Source: Blautia sp.
Lineage (GTDB): Bacteria > Bacillota > Clostridia > Lachnospirales > Lachnospiraceae
DNA: 64,000 nucleotides
Reading direction: 5' to 3'
Assembly: GCA_017463155.1 (NCBI GenBank)
Contig: JAFTPT010000017.1
Span: forward strand, 1-64,000
The stretch's first letter is position 1; every line of letters starts with the position of its first letter. Shown here piece by piece: positions 51,219 to 60,370 of this stretch. The notes below the pieces were generated by a model, which did not search any database, had not been told where the DNA came from, and saw only the letters and a list, made by a program, of their open reading frames with translations. A program made the position numbers and the translations under genes.

Positions 51219-51917
51219 TTAAATCTTCAGCATTCGATATCCTATGCCGACATGTGTCTGTATAAACTGTGGTGAGTCCGGTGTCGGCTCGAGTTTTTTC
51301 CGAAGCGTGACCATAAATACGCGAAGAGAGGCAATATCTTTGTCCCAGCTCCGCCCCCAGATATTCTGTGTAATGTACGTATGTGTCAATACTTTTCCGG
51401 TATTTTTGGCAAGAAGGCACAGCAGCTTAAACTCAATGGGCGTCAGCTTCAGCTCCTCTCCGTTCATAAAAACGCATCCGGCAGGATAGTCTATTTTCAG
51501 GCTTCCGTTAGTATAGACAGAGCTGTCCGCACCGTTTCCTGAATTCATGATGGAAAGGCGTCTGATCGTAACGCGAAGACGCGCAAGCAGCTCGTCCACA
51601 GAGAACGGTTTTGTAAGGTAATCATCTGCCCCTGCATCCAGTGCTGTTATTTTGTCATCGTCATCACTTCGGGCGCTGATCACAATGATCGGCATGTTTG
51701 ACCAGCTTCGAATCGACCGGATCACCTCAACACCATCCATATCAGGCAGACCGAGATCCAGAAAAACCACGTCCGGATTATGAGAAGACGCCAGCATGAT
51801 GGCTTCTCTTCCCGTCGGCGCAGTCAGATACTTATAATCATGTGTTTTCAGGGTCGTACTCATCAGGTTGCGGACGGGCACATCGTCCTCAACAACAAGA
51901 ATCATCGGCTTATTCAT
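51219..51917 (-). CDS. kdpE: OmpR/KdpE-like response regulator
   Basis: A 232-residue regulator. The receiver has VVEDD, VVFLDLGLPDMDG (phospho-Asp near 53), VISARSDD and YLTKPFSVDELLARL. The winged helix ends LKLTPIEFKLLCLLAKNTGKVLTHTYITQNIWG ... LRVFMVTLRKKLEPTP ... IQTHVGIGYRM, closest to KdpE. Its start overlaps the end of the kinase gene by 8 bp. It probably controls the K+ uptake genes of the same operon, since kdpABC is absent here. Confidence 0.9.
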   Translation of the reverse strand: MNKPMILVVEDDVPVRNLMSTTLKTHDYKYLTAPTGREAIMLASSHNPDVVFLDLGLPDMDGVEVIRSIRSWSNMPIIVISARSDDDDKITALDAGADDYLTKPFSVDELLARLRVTIRRLSIMNSGNGADSSVYTNGSLKIDYPAGCVFMNGEELKLTPIEFKLLCLLAKNTGKVLTHTYITQNIWGRSWDKDIASLRVFMVTLRKKLEPTPDSPQFIQTHVGIGYRMLKI

Positions 51918-53772
51918 TGATCGTTACCTCTCCTGAGGGCAATGAGAAGGTAAAGCAGCAGCCTGTAGGATCACTGTCCGTCAGAGTGATCGTCCCCCCA
52001 TGCGCCTCTATGATGGACCTGCACAAGGCAAGTCCAAGACCCATTCCCCTTCTTCCATCGGAAACATCGTTTTGCCCGGTATAGAACATCTCAAAGATAT
52101 GGGGCTTCCTGTCATCCGGAATCCCCGGACCGTTATCTTCAACATGCACAAAGACAGAATTGCCGGCCTGCTCACTGCTTATCCTTATTTCAGAACCGAC
52201 CTGTGTGTTTTTTATGGCGTTGTTGACCAGATTGATCAATACCTGTGAGATCAGGCGCGCATCCATCCTGGCAATCAGAATATCACCGCCCGGCTGAACG
52301 ATGATCGAATGCTGAGCGGCATTTTTATCTACGTGCCGCAGGGCTTCCTCGATCACGTCATTCACGACCTCCAGCGACAGATGAAGATCCATCTGCCCGT
52401 TTTCAATACGCGAGATCGAAAGCAGGTTCTCAACGAGGTCGATCAGCCATTCCGAATCATCATAGATGTCCGAAAAGATCTGTTTCAGCGTTTCCTCATC
52501 CAGCTGTTCATAATGTGTCAGCAGGTTGCTTGCATTCCCTGAGATGGACGTAAGCGGAGTCCGTATATCGTGAGAGATCGAACGAAGCAGGTTTGACCGG
52601 AGCTGCTCGTTCCTCATAGCCATGTCGGCCTGTCTTTTTTCTTCCGCGTTTCTGAGTCCTTCCAGCGCCATGGCACACTCGCCTATGATAGAAGAAGAGA
52701 CACTGTACTCAAATGCTTCCAGGCTTTCACCATTTAAATAGATCACGATCACTCCATAACAGTAACCATTCAGACTGACAGGGTGATATAGCGAAGAAGT
52801 ATCCCGTGTGATCAGACTATCCGGCTCTTCGTTATGGCTCGACGGAATAAACGCAACATCGCGGCCCAGAAGTGTTTTTATCTGCTGTGCAGTGATGCGG
52901 ATAACCTCCTCCTCACAGTCTGCCTTCTGCAGCATCTGGTTCGTATCAAAAAGGACCTTTGCGCGAAACGCCTCAAGAGAAGACTGCCGCGCGCTCCCTT
53001 TCAGCTTATTCGCCAGTGTTCCTGTGATCAGGGACGAGACAAGCATGATGAGAAAAGTGACCGCATACTCCGTTTGGTATGTGTGAAAGCTGAACCTCGG
53101 CTCGATAAAAAACCAGTTGAACAAAAGGACACTTGCCAGCGAGCTCACAATGCCGTAGACCGGGCTCGACGTGAAAACCGCGATGATCAACACTCCCAAA
53201 ATCAGGACTGTAATGATATTTGCTTCTGAAAATCCAAAGAACATGAACAGGAGGCCAACACCTGTAGCGGCAGCGAGAAGCAGCAATGTAATGAAAGAAT
53301 CTCTCCACGTTGGCCGGATCCACGTCTTCAGATCCAGCTTTTTGCTCTGCTGCTTTATATCTGCCGAAGAATCAGGGATGATATATACATCTACGCCCGG
53401 TGCGTTCAGAATGATCTGCTCTGTCAGGGGGTTTTTGCTCCAGAAGTGCCGCCTTTTTGCTCCGCTCCGCCCCACGACGATCTTTGTCGTGTCGGAGATA
53501 TGCGCGTATTCCGCAATCCGGGCAGGAACGTCCTCCCCGATGATCGTTACAATGTCCGCTCCGTTCTGCTCCGCAAACGCAATATTGCTTTGAAGGCGGA
53601 GCCTGTCATCCTCCGGAAGCAGATCATCGTTTACAGGCTTCACATATATGGCCGAGAACGCTGCGTGAAAGGCCTCTGCCATTCTTGCCGCGGCATCAAT
53701 GACCTTCTGGTTTGAGGGTGAGGCAGAAAGGCACACGAGGATTCGCTCGTTGCTCTCCAGATCCGTTTTCAT
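51910..53772 (-). CDS. kdpD: KdpD-like sensor kinase lacking the N-terminal KdpD domain
   Basis: A 620-residue kinase. Residues 10-130 are a USP-like domain (ERILVCLSASPSNQKVIDAAARMAEAFHAAFSAIYVKP). About four helices of DUF4118 type follow at 160-245, then a GAF-like region (270-375), HisKA with the H-box LLRSISHDIRTPLTSI, and HATPase with NLVNNAIKNT, VEDNGPGIPD and GRRGMGLGLALC. Full-length KdpD is about 890 residues and starts with a Walker A-containing sensor domain, absent here. Its start immediately follows the stop of the 47-residue protein. It likely senses K+ or turgor for the trk genes. Confidence 0.88.
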   Translation of the reverse strand: MKTDLESNERILVCLSASPSNQKVIDAAARMAEAFHAAFSAIYVKPVNDDLLPEDDRLRLQSNIAFAEQNGADIVTIIGEDVPARIAEYAHISDTTKIVVGRSGAKRRHFWSKNPLTEQIILNAPGVDVYIIPDSSADIKQQSKKLDLKTWIRPTWRDSFITLLLLAAATGVGLLFMFFGFSEANIITVLILGVLIIAVFTSSPVYGIVSSLASVLLFNWFFIEPRFSFHTYQTEYAVTFLIMLVSSLITGTLANKLKGSARQSSLEAFRAKVLFDTNQMLQKADCEEEVIRITAQQIKTLLGRDVAFIPSSHNEEPDSLITRDTSSLYHPVSLNGYCYGVIVIYLNGESLEAFEYSVSSSIIGECAMALEGLRNAEEKRQADMAMRNEQLRSNLLRSISHDIRTPLTSISGNASNLLTHYEQLDEETLKQIFSDIYDDSEWLIDLVENLLSISRIENGQMDLHLSLEVVNDVIEEALRHVDKNAAQHSIIVQPGGDILIARMDARLISQVLINLVNNAIKNTQVGSEIRISSEQAGNSVFVHVEDNGPGIPDDRKPHIFEMFYTGQNDVSDGRRGMGLGLALCRSIIEAHGGTITLTDSDPTGCCFTFSLPSGEVTINE

Positions 53773-53916
53773 CTATGTATCCCTTTCATTTCGCTTATGA
53801 TCCATTATATCATAGTTCATCTCACATTCATCCATAAACTTTCCAAAACGGTCCACTGCATGATAAACGAAGGCAAAAACCGCAAGCATCAACAGGATCA
53901 ACAGGATATCTTCCAC
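53773..53916 (-). CDS. 47-residue small membrane protein of the K+ uptake operon
   Basis: A GTG-started frame with a good ribosome-binding site (AAAGAGGTG, 7 bases upstream) and a stop directly joined to the ATG of the kinase gene. It encodes VEDILLILLMLAVFAFVYHA, one transmembrane helix (about 3-20), followed by a charged tail with VDRFGKFMDE and DHKRNERD. It lies between trkA and the kinase with short gaps, so it belongs to the operon. Small one-helix proteins such as KdpF accompany K+ pumps, but no homology to KdpF is claimed. I do not recognise its family. Confidence 0.7.
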   Translation of the reverse strand: MEDILLILLMLAVFAFVYHAVDRFGKFMDECEMNYDIMDHKRNERDT

Positions 53917-53952
53917 ACGGACTCACCTCTTTCCGATATAAGGCCGGTATTG

Positions 53953-54600
53953 CTAGATCTTAAAACACTTATGCATGGCCTTCCAATCTCCGAGAACGAG
54001 CAAGGTTACTGTCTCATGCAGGATCGTGTCCGATGTCACGGAAAGGTTCATTTTTCCGCCCTGTTTAACAGCCAGGATATTGATCCCGTACCGTTTCCGT
54101 ATATCGATCTGACCTATGGATTTCCCGATCCATTCGTTTGGAACAGTTACTTCATAAATGGCATTGTCTTTATCAAGGTTGATATAGTCCAGAATGTGAT
54201 CGGATGCATAGCGTATTGCCGCCCATTTTGCAATCTGCTTCTCGGGAATGATCACCTCGTCCGCTCCGTTTCGAAGCAGAAACTTCGCCTGAACCTCTCT
54301 GTCGGCCCGGGACACAACAAGCCGGCCGCCCAGCTCCTTCAGCAGGGAAGTCGTTTCCAGTGAGCTTTGGAAATCGCTGCCTATCGTGACAAAGCATACA
54401 TCAAAATTGTTGATGCCAAGAGAACGCAGGAAAGCTTCATTTGTACTGTCACCGATCTGCGCATCCGTGACGATGGGAAGTATGGCATTGATCCGCTCCT
54501 CTTCCCGGTCCACGGCCAGAACCTGGTGCCCGAGAACATGCAGCTGTCTTGCGAGCATGGCCCCGAAATTGTTGATCCCTATCAGCAGTATGGATTTCAT
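53953..54600 (-). CDS. trkA: TrkA/KtrA-type K+ channel regulatory subunit (RCK)
   Basis: A 215-residue cytosolic gating subunit. RCK_N is at residues 1-120: LLIGINNFGAMLARQLHVLGHQVLAVDREEERIN for NAD/ATP binding (the loop reads G-I-N-N-F-G, so the second Gly is Asn), FVTIGSDFQSSLETTSLLKELG, and VSRADREVQAKFLLRNGADEVI. The C-terminal RCK_C domain (135-210) includes PNEWIGKSIGQIDIRKRYGINILAVKQGG. It assembles as a ring under TrkH. AAGGAG lies 8 bases upstream of the ATG; it follows trkH by 12 bp. Confidence 0.92.
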   Translation of the reverse strand: MKSILLIGINNFGAMLARQLHVLGHQVLAVDREEERINAILPIVTDAQIGDSTNEAFLRSLGINNFDVCFVTIGSDFQSSLETTSLLKELGGRLVVSRADREVQAKFLLRNGADEVIIPEKQIAKWAAIRYASDHILDYINLDKDNAIYEVTVPNEWIGKSIGQIDIRKRYGINILAVKQGGKMNLSVTSDTILHETVTLLVLGDWKAMHKCFKI

Positions 54601-54612
54601 ATTCGTGTCTCC

Positions 54613-55947
54613 TTATCCGACATGTATTTTTTCGACAGGCCGCTGGGAAACCTCTGCGCTGGTCACATTGATCGCTGCATAGATCAGCGTCAGACCACCC
54701 ACCCGTCCGAAAAACATTAAAAGTATAAGTATAAGATGCGACAGAAGGCCGAGAGAAGGCGTAAGCCCCAATGACAGCCCGACTGTCCCGATCGCGGATG
54801 CCGTCTCAAACAGGCAGCTTCCGACAGGAAGGTTTTCCAATATGCTTATGACGGCCGCGCAGATGACCGGCAGGGTCAGGTACATCAGCAGGAGCGTTGC
54901 CGCATGCCTGATCGTCCCGTCCTCGACTCTTCTTCCGAAAAGATATACATTCTTCTTTCTTCGACATACCGAAAAGGCCGTCGCGGCAAGCACCGCGAGG
55001 GTCGTTGTTTTCAGGCCGCCGGCCGTCGATCCCGGAGAACCGCCGATCATCATCAGCGTGATCAGCAGCATACATCCCACGTCCGACAAAGACGAAAGGG
55101 ACGCTGTGTTAAAACCGGCGGTCCTTGGCGTTATGGCCTGAAACAGAGAAAGAAAGAAGCGTTCCGTGCCTGAATTCCCGGAATATTCAAACACAAACAG
55201 GAGCAGCAGTGGAAAAAGGATCAGTACTCCCGTTGTGACAATAACGACCTTGCTCTGCATCCGGTATCTGTGAAAGTGCAGCCGGTTTACAGCTATATCC
55301 TCCCAGGTAAAGAATCCGATCCCGCCTATGACGATCAGAAGGCAAACCGGAATGACGATCCCCGGGTTGACCGCATAGCCGGTCAGGGAGGAAAAAGGCC
55401 CTGTCTTATCTCCCATAATGTCAAACCCGGCGTTGCATAATGCCGAGACGGAATGAAAAACGGACATCCAGATTCCGTAAAAACCGTACTGACCGCAAAA
55501 TACCGGCATCATGAGAAGCGCTCCGGACGCTTCGGCAATCAGGGCGATCTTAAAAATAAAGCCGGTCATTTTTATCATCCCGCCTATGTGGATCGCTGAA
55601 TAACTCTCCTGCAGCATACTGCGCTGCAGCAGGGTGATCTTTCTGCCGGAGATCATCACAAAAAAGGCGGCGACAGTTATAATACCCAGACCACCGATCT
55701 GTATCAGCGTCAAAATGACGGCCTGGCCGAACCCGGACCAGTATGTGGCGGTATCCTCCATGATCAGCCCGGTCACACATACAGCAGATGTGGATGTGAA
55801 CAGGGCGGTCTCGATCGACGCGCCGCAGCCGTCTTTCACCGAAACAGGCAGGAGCAGCAGCACCATTCCGATCAGGATGACTCCCAGAAAGCCGAGAATG
55901 ATGAGCTGGAAGGAGGATAGCTTTTTCCATGACAATCGTACAGACAT
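54613..55947 (-). CDS. trkH: TrkH/KtrB-type K+ uptake channel
   Basis: A 444-residue membrane protein built of four M1-P-M2 repeats. Selectivity-filter regions are visible as TSTSAVCVTGL, VSALCNAGFD, TPRTAGFNTASLSSL and SAIGTVGLSLG, each with the conserved Gly. This is the KtrB/TrkH pattern. AAGGAG is 8 bases before the ATG at 55947; a longer frame to 56019 overlaps the putative regulatory repeats and is rejected. It is the first gene of a five-gene operon with trkA, the small membrane protein and the KdpDE-like pair. Confidence 0.92.
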   Translation of the reverse strand: MSVRLSWKKLSSFQLIILGFLGVILIGMVLLLLPVSVKDGCGASIETALFTSTSAVCVTGLIMEDTATYWSGFGQAVILTLIQIGGLGIITVAAFFVMISGRKITLLQRSMLQESYSAIHIGGMIKMTGFIFKIALIAEASGALLMMPVFCGQYGFYGIWMSVFHSVSALCNAGFDIMGDKTGPFSSLTGYAVNPGIVIPVCLLIVIGGIGFFTWEDIAVNRLHFHRYRMQSKVVIVTTGVLILFPLLLLFVFEYSGNSGTERFFLSLFQAITPRTAGFNTASLSSLSDVGCMLLITLMMIGGSPGSTAGGLKTTTLAVLAATAFSVCRRKKNVYLFGRRVEDGTIRHAATLLLMYLTLPVICAAVISILENLPVGSCLFETASAIGTVGLSLGLTPSLGLLSHLILILLMFFGRVGGLTLIYAAINVTSAEVSQRPVEKIHVG

Positions 55948-55976
55948 AGGTTCTCTCCTTCTTTTTTGATAGACCC

Positions 55977-56042
55977 ATTGTAAAACCCGGGCTGCAAAGA
56001 TAGCATTAAGATGCCGCATCAGAAATTAAGATTGAATTAAGA
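55977..56042 (-). promoter_or_regulatory. Putative KdpE-type operator and promoter of the K+ operon
   Basis: Minus strand direct repeats TCTTAAT at 56036-56042, 56025-56031 and 56005-56011 (spacing 11 and 20 bp), then a possible -10 TACAAT (55977-55982) with no good -35. Repeats one helical turn apart next to a poor promoter suit an OmpR-family activator. Confidence 0.5.
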
Positions 56043-56044
56043 CG

Positions 56045-56090
56045 ATGACAGAAAAACCCGCAGGCGCCTGCCTGCGGGTTTTTCTGTCAT
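56045..56090 (-). terminator. Rho-independent terminator of carB
   Basis: A perfect 21-bp inverted repeat with a 4-base loop; the core CCCGCAGGC/GCCTGCGGG is followed by TTTTT on either strand, so it can act in both directions. It separates carB from the K+ operon. Confidence 0.92.
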
Positions 56091-56150
56091 TCATGCATTG
56101 TATTCGTTTTCCGGTATTCACGCCGGTCCGTTGACCGGGATCACCGGTTT

Positions 56151-59100
56151 TTACTTATCGTGGATCATGGCGTGCAGCTCCTGCAGGGATCTTACCTCGC
56201 TCGAGCCGCGCTTTTTGATAGCCTTGATGCCGCTGGCGGTAGCCCTGGCGGCCGCCATGGTGGTCATGTAGGGCACCTTCTTGCGGATCGCCCCTTTACG
56301 CAGGTAGCTGTCGTCCCAGCCGCTCTCCTTGCCGCCCGGCGTGTTGACGACCATGTCGATCTTGCCGTTGGTGATCAGGTCCAGGATGTTCGGACGTCCC
56401 TCCTGCAGCTTGTTGACATACTCCGCCTCGATGCCGTTCTCCACCAGAAGCTTCTGGGTTCGGCCGGTTGCCAGGATGTGGAAACCGCACTCCGCGAAAT
56501 CGCGGGCGATGTCGACCACCTCGGGCTTGTCCTTGTCGTTGACGCTGATCAGCACCGTTCCGGAAAGCGGAAGCCGGGTCTGGGTCGCCTCCTGCGCCTT
56601 GTAGAAGGCTTCGCCCCACACATCCGAAAGGCCCAGCACCTCGCCGGTCGAACGCATCTCCGGTCCGAGCAGCGGATCGACCTCCGGGAACATGTTGAAG
56701 GGGAACACGGCCTCCTTGACGCCGTAGTACGGGATATTCTGCTCTTTCAGTGCCGGTACGGGCGACGGTCTGCCCGTCAGTTCTCCGGTCACGATATCGA
56801 TCGCCAGCGGCACCATGCGGATGTTGCAGACCTTGGAGACCAGCGGTACGGTACGGGACGCTCTCGGATTGGCCTCCAGCACGAAAACCTTTCCGTTCTC
56901 GATGGCATACTGCATGTTCATCAGACCGCTGACATGCATCTCCTCCGCGATCCTGCGGGTATATTCCTTGATCGTAGCCACATTCTCGTCGCTTAAGTGG
57001 CGGGACGGAATGATGCAGGCGGAATCGCCGGAATGCACGCCGGCCAGCTCGATATGCTCCATGACGGCCGGCACGAACGCGTGGGTGCCGTCGCTGATGG
57101 CATCCGCCTCACACTCGGTCGCATGCATCAGGAAACGGTCGATCAGGATCGGACGATCCGGGGTCACGCCCACGGCCGCCTCCATGTAGCCGACCATGCT
57201 CTCCTTGTCGTAGACGACCTCCATGCCGCGGCCTCCCAGCACGTAGGAGGGTCTCACCATGACCGGATAGCCGATCTTCTCGGCGATCTCGATGGCATCG
57301 TCCACGGTAACGGCCATTCCGGATTCCGGCATCGGGATCTCCAGCTTGTCCATCATCGCGCGGAAATGATCTCTGTCCTCCGCCAGGTCGATGACCGACG
57401 GGGAGGTGCCCAGGATCTTTACGCCGTTCTTCTCAAGGTCGGAAGCCAGGTTCAGCGGCGTCTGTCCGCCGAACTGCGCGATCACGCCGACCGGCTTTTC
57501 CTTCTTGTAGATGCTCAGCACATCCTCCAGCGTCAGCGGCTCAAAATACAGCTTGTCGGAGGTGTCGTAGTCGGTGGAAACCGTCTCGGGGTTGCAGTTG
57601 ACGATGATCGTCTCAAAGCCCAGCTTCTTGAGCGCCAGAGACGCATGTACGCAGCAATAGTCAAACTCGATGCCCTGGCCGATCCGGTTCGGGCCGCCGC
57701 CGAGGATCATGATCTTCGGCTTCGCAGTGCTGACCGGGTTCTTATCCTCTGCATTGTAGGTGGAATAATAGTAGGCGCTGTCCTTGGTTCCACTGACATG
57801 GACGCCTTCCCAGGCTTCCTCCACGCCCAGGGCGATCCGGCGGTTCCGGATCTCTTCCTCGGGGATCTCCAGGATCTGTCCCAGATACTTGTCGGAAAAG
57901 CCATCCTTCTTGGCCGCGATCAGCGCGTCATCCGCGGGCAGGCTGCCCTTGCCGGCGATCAGCGCCTCTTCTTCCTTTACCAGCTCCTGCATCTGCTCCA
58001 GGAAATACGCCTTGATATGGGTCAGGCGGTGGAGTTCTTCGACCTCCGCACCCTTCCTGAGAGCTTCATAGATGATAAAGTAACGGTCGCTGGAGGGCAT
58101 CACCAGCTTCTTCATCAGGTCTTCCCTGGAAAGGCTGTCATAGTTCTTGACATGGCCAAGGCCGAAGCGGCCGTTCTCCAGGCTCCGGACTGCCTTCTGG
58201 AAGGCTTCCTTGAAGTTCTTGCCGATGCTCATGACTTCGCCGACGGCACGCATCTGGGTGCCCAGCTTGTCCTCAACGCCTTTGAACTTTTCGAATGCCC
58301 AACGGGCAAACTTGATGACCACATAGTCGCCGTCCGGTACATATTTGTCCAGCGAACCGTATTTGCCGCAGGGGATCTCTTTTAAGGTCAGGCCGGTCGC
58401 CAGCATGGCGGAAACCAGCGCGATTGGGAAGCCCGTCGCCTTGCTGGCCAGGGCGGACGAGCGGGAGGTACGCGGATTGATCTCGATGATCACGTCCCGG
58501 TCTGTCTTCGGATCATGCGCCCACTGCACGTTGGTGCCGCCGATGACCTGGATCGCCTCGACGATCTTGTAGGATTTCTCCTGCAGACGTTTCTGCACTT
58601 CTTCGGAAATGGTCAGCATCGGTGCGGAGCAGAAGGAATCTCCGGTGTGTACGCCCATAGGATCGATATTCTCGATAAAGCAGACCGTGATCATGTTGTT
58701 TTCCTTGTCACGGACCACTTCCAGTTCCAGTTCTTCCCAGCCGAGGACCGATTCCTCCACCAGGACCTGGCCGACCAGGCTGGCCTGCAGACCGCGGGCG
58801 CAGACCTTTTTCAGCTCCTCGATATTGTAGACCAGGCCGCCGCCGGTACCGCCCATGGTGTAGGCAGGACGAAGTACGACCGGGTAGCCCAGCTTGTCGG
58901 CGATTGTGAGTGCTTCATCCACGGTGTAGGCAACTTCGCTTCTCGCCATCTCGATGCCCAGGCTCTCCATGGTATGCTTGAACTCGATCCGGTCCTCGCC
59001 TCTCTCGATGGCGTCGACCTGTACGCCGATGACCTGCACGCCGTATTTGTCAAGTACACCTTTTTTGGCCAACTCGGAACAAAGATTAAGACCGGACTGT

Positions 59101-59375
59101 CCGCCAAGATTCGGCAATAACGCGTCTGGTCTTTCTTTTTCGATAATGCGCTCGATACGCTCTGCGTTGAGCGGCTCAATATACGTAACGTCGGCAATTT
59201 CCGGATCCGTCATGATGGTAGCCGGATTCGAATTAACCAATACGATCTCATAACCAAGGCTTCTGAGTGCCTTACATGCCTGTGTTCCGGAGTAATCAAA
59301 TTCGCACGCCTGACCGATAATGATAGGTCCGGAGCCGATGATCAGTACTTTGTGAATGTCAGTTCTTTTCGCCAT
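56151..59375 (-). CDS. carB: Carbamoyl-phosphate synthase large subunit
   Basis: A 1074-residue enzyme of the usual length that makes carbamoyl phosphate for pyrimidine and arginine synthesis. Two ATP-grasp halves are clear: KVLIIGSGPIIIGQACEFDYSGTQACKAL and RPAYTMGGTGGGLVYN in the first, IMILGGGPNRIGQGIEFDYCCVHA and RPSYVLGGRGMEVVYD in the second. ENIDPMGVHTGDS and EHIELAGVHSGDS mark the paired active sites. The C-terminal allosteric domain is the MGS type (ILATGRTQKLLVENGIEAEYVNKLQEGRPNILDLITNGKIDMVVNTPGG). AGGAGG precedes the ATG. carA is not next to it, which is unusual because the two are normally adjacent. Confidence 0.97.
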   Translation of the reverse strand: MAKRTDIHKVLIIGSGPIIIGQACEFDYSGTQACKALRSLGYEIVLVNSNPATIMTDPEIADVTYIEPLNAERIERIIEKERPDALLPNLGGQSGLNLCSELAKKGVLDKYGVQVIGVQVDAIERGEDRIEFKHTMESLGIEMARSEVAYTVDEALTIADKLGYPVVLRPAYTMGGTGGGLVYNIEELKKVCARGLQASLVGQVLVEESVLGWEELELEVVRDKENNMITVCFIENIDPMGVHTGDSFCSAPMLTISEEVQKRLQEKSYKIVEAIQVIGGTNVQWAHDPKTDRDVIIEINPRTSRSSALASKATGFPIALVSAMLATGLTLKEIPCGKYGSLDKYVPDGDYVVIKFARWAFEKFKGVEDKLGTQMRAVGEVMSIGKNFKEAFQKAVRSLENGRFGLGHVKNYDSLSREDLMKKLVMPSSDRYFIIYEALRKGAEVEELHRLTHIKAYFLEQMQELVKEEEALIAGKGSLPADDALIAAKKDGFSDKYLGQILEIPEEEIRNRRIALGVEEAWEGVHVSGTKDSAYYYSTYNAEDKNPVSTAKPKIMILGGGPNRIGQGIEFDYCCVHASLALKKLGFETIIVNCNPETVSTDYDTSDKLYFEPLTLEDVLSIYKKEKPVGVIAQFGGQTPLNLASDLEKNGVKILGTSPSVIDLAEDRDHFRAMMDKLEIPMPESGMAVTVDDAIEIAEKIGYPVMVRPSYVLGGRGMEVVYDKESMVGYMEAAVGVTPDRPILIDRFLMHATECEADAISDGTHAFVPAVMEHIELAGVHSGDSACIIPSRHLSDENVATIKEYTRRIAEEMHVSGLMNMQYAIENGKVFVLEANPRASRTVPLVSKVCNIRMVPLAIDIVTGELTGRPSPVPALKEQNIPYYGVKEAVFPFNMFPEVDPLLGPEMRSTGEVLGLSDVWGEAFYKAQEATQTRLPLSGTVLISVNDKDKPEVVDIARDFAECGFHILATGRTQKLLVENGIEAEYVNKLQEGRPNILDLITNGKIDMVVNTPGGKESGWDDSYLRKGAIRKKVPYMTTMAAARATASGIKAIKKRGSSEVRSLQELHAMIHDK

Positions 59376-59423
59376 TCCCGTGTCCTCCTCTGCATTCTTC
59401 TAGCTCAAATTTTTATCTTTTCC

Positions 59424-59452
59424 ATTATACAGAGAACACATCCAAAATACAA
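59424..59452 (-). promoter_or_regulatory. Promoter of carB
   Basis: Minus strand -35 TTGTAT (59447-59452), 17-bp spacer, -10 TATAAT (59424-59429). No PyrR-binding or attenuator structure is evident in the short leader of about 45 nt. Confidence 0.6.
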
Positions 59453-59473
59453 GGTGTATTTTTAAAAAGTATT

Positions 59474-60370
59474 TTATGATCCGGCATTACCCGAGAAAGT
59501 AAATACCGCTTCGGCCAGATCCCGGATATAGGGCTCGGATGTCTGCGCGAAAACCTCTTCCGGTTTTCCGATCCCTTTCAGTTTTCCTCCCTGCATCACC
59601 ATGACCCGGTCTGACATTTTGCGGGCTACCGAAAGGTCATGTGTGATAAACAGGATCGACAGCCTGTATTCTTCTTTCATCTTCAGCAAAAGCTGCAGGA
59701 TCTGGTTCTGGATCGACACATCCAGAGCGGAGATGATCTCGTCCGCCACCAGGATCTTCGGCTCCGCCAGCAGCGCCCTTGCGATGGCGATCCTCTGCAG
59801 CTGCCCTCCCGAGAATTCCCGCGGACGTTTGACAAGGCAGTTCTCCGGCAGGCCGCAGTCCATGATCATCGCATGAATGCGTTCCTTCCGCTCTTCCTCA
59901 TTCATGGCCGGATGCCAGAGCTTCAGCGGTTCTGCCAGAAGGCTGCTGACGCGTCTGGTCGGATCCAGGCAGTCGAAGGGATTCTGGTAGACCATCTGGA
60001 TCAGGTGTCTTTTCCTGCGGAAGGCGCTCTCCCGCATGGACTGGATCTCCATACCGTCAAGAATGATCCTCCCTTCGGTGGGCGGGATCAGATGCATCAG
60101 CATCCGCGCAAGCGTCGACTTGCCGCAGCCGGACTCGCCAAGAAGGCCCAGCAGCTCCCCCTCCGCCATGGAAAAACTGACGTGATCGACAGCCGTAAAC
60201 AGGTCCCCGCCGCCAAGCCGGCTTCCGGAAGCGCGACGGAACTTCTTGGTCAGATCAATGGCCTGCAGGACCGGGGCTGCGGAAGAATCCCGCCGTTCCA
60301 GGCTCTCCTCGGCCGAAACAGCATCGTTATGCATGCGCATCACATCTGGTGTAACATCAACTGACATCAT
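59474..60370 (-). CDS. Peptide/nickel-type ABC transporter ATP-binding protein (OppF/DppF)
   Basis: A 298-residue ATPase with a longer N-terminus (about 30 residues rich in Asp/Glu/Ser) than usual. Walker A is GESGCGKST, signature EFSGGQLQRIAIARAL, Walker B ILVADEIISALD (Ile-Ile in place of the usual Pro-x), H-loop LFITHDLSVARKMSD, and the C-terminal segment PEEVFAQTSEPYIRDL of the OppF type. It is the last gene of the importer, but 514 bp of repeat-bearing DNA separate it from oppD. GGAG stands 7 bases upstream of the ATG. Confidence 0.92.
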   Translation of the reverse strand: MMSVDVTPDVMRMHNDAVSAEESLERRDSSAAPVLQAIDLTKKFRRASGSRLGGGDLFTAVDHVSFSMAEGELLGLLGESGCGKSTLARMLMHLIPPTEGRIILDGMEIQSMRESAFRRKRHLIQMVYQNPFDCLDPTRRVSSLLAEPLKLWHPAMNEEERKERIHAMIMDCGLPENCLVKRPREFSGGQLQRIAIARALLAEPKILVADEIISALDVSIQNQILQLLLKMKEEYRLSILFITHDLSVARKMSDRVMVMQGGKLKGIGKPEEVFAQTSEPYIRDLAEAVFTFSGNAGS

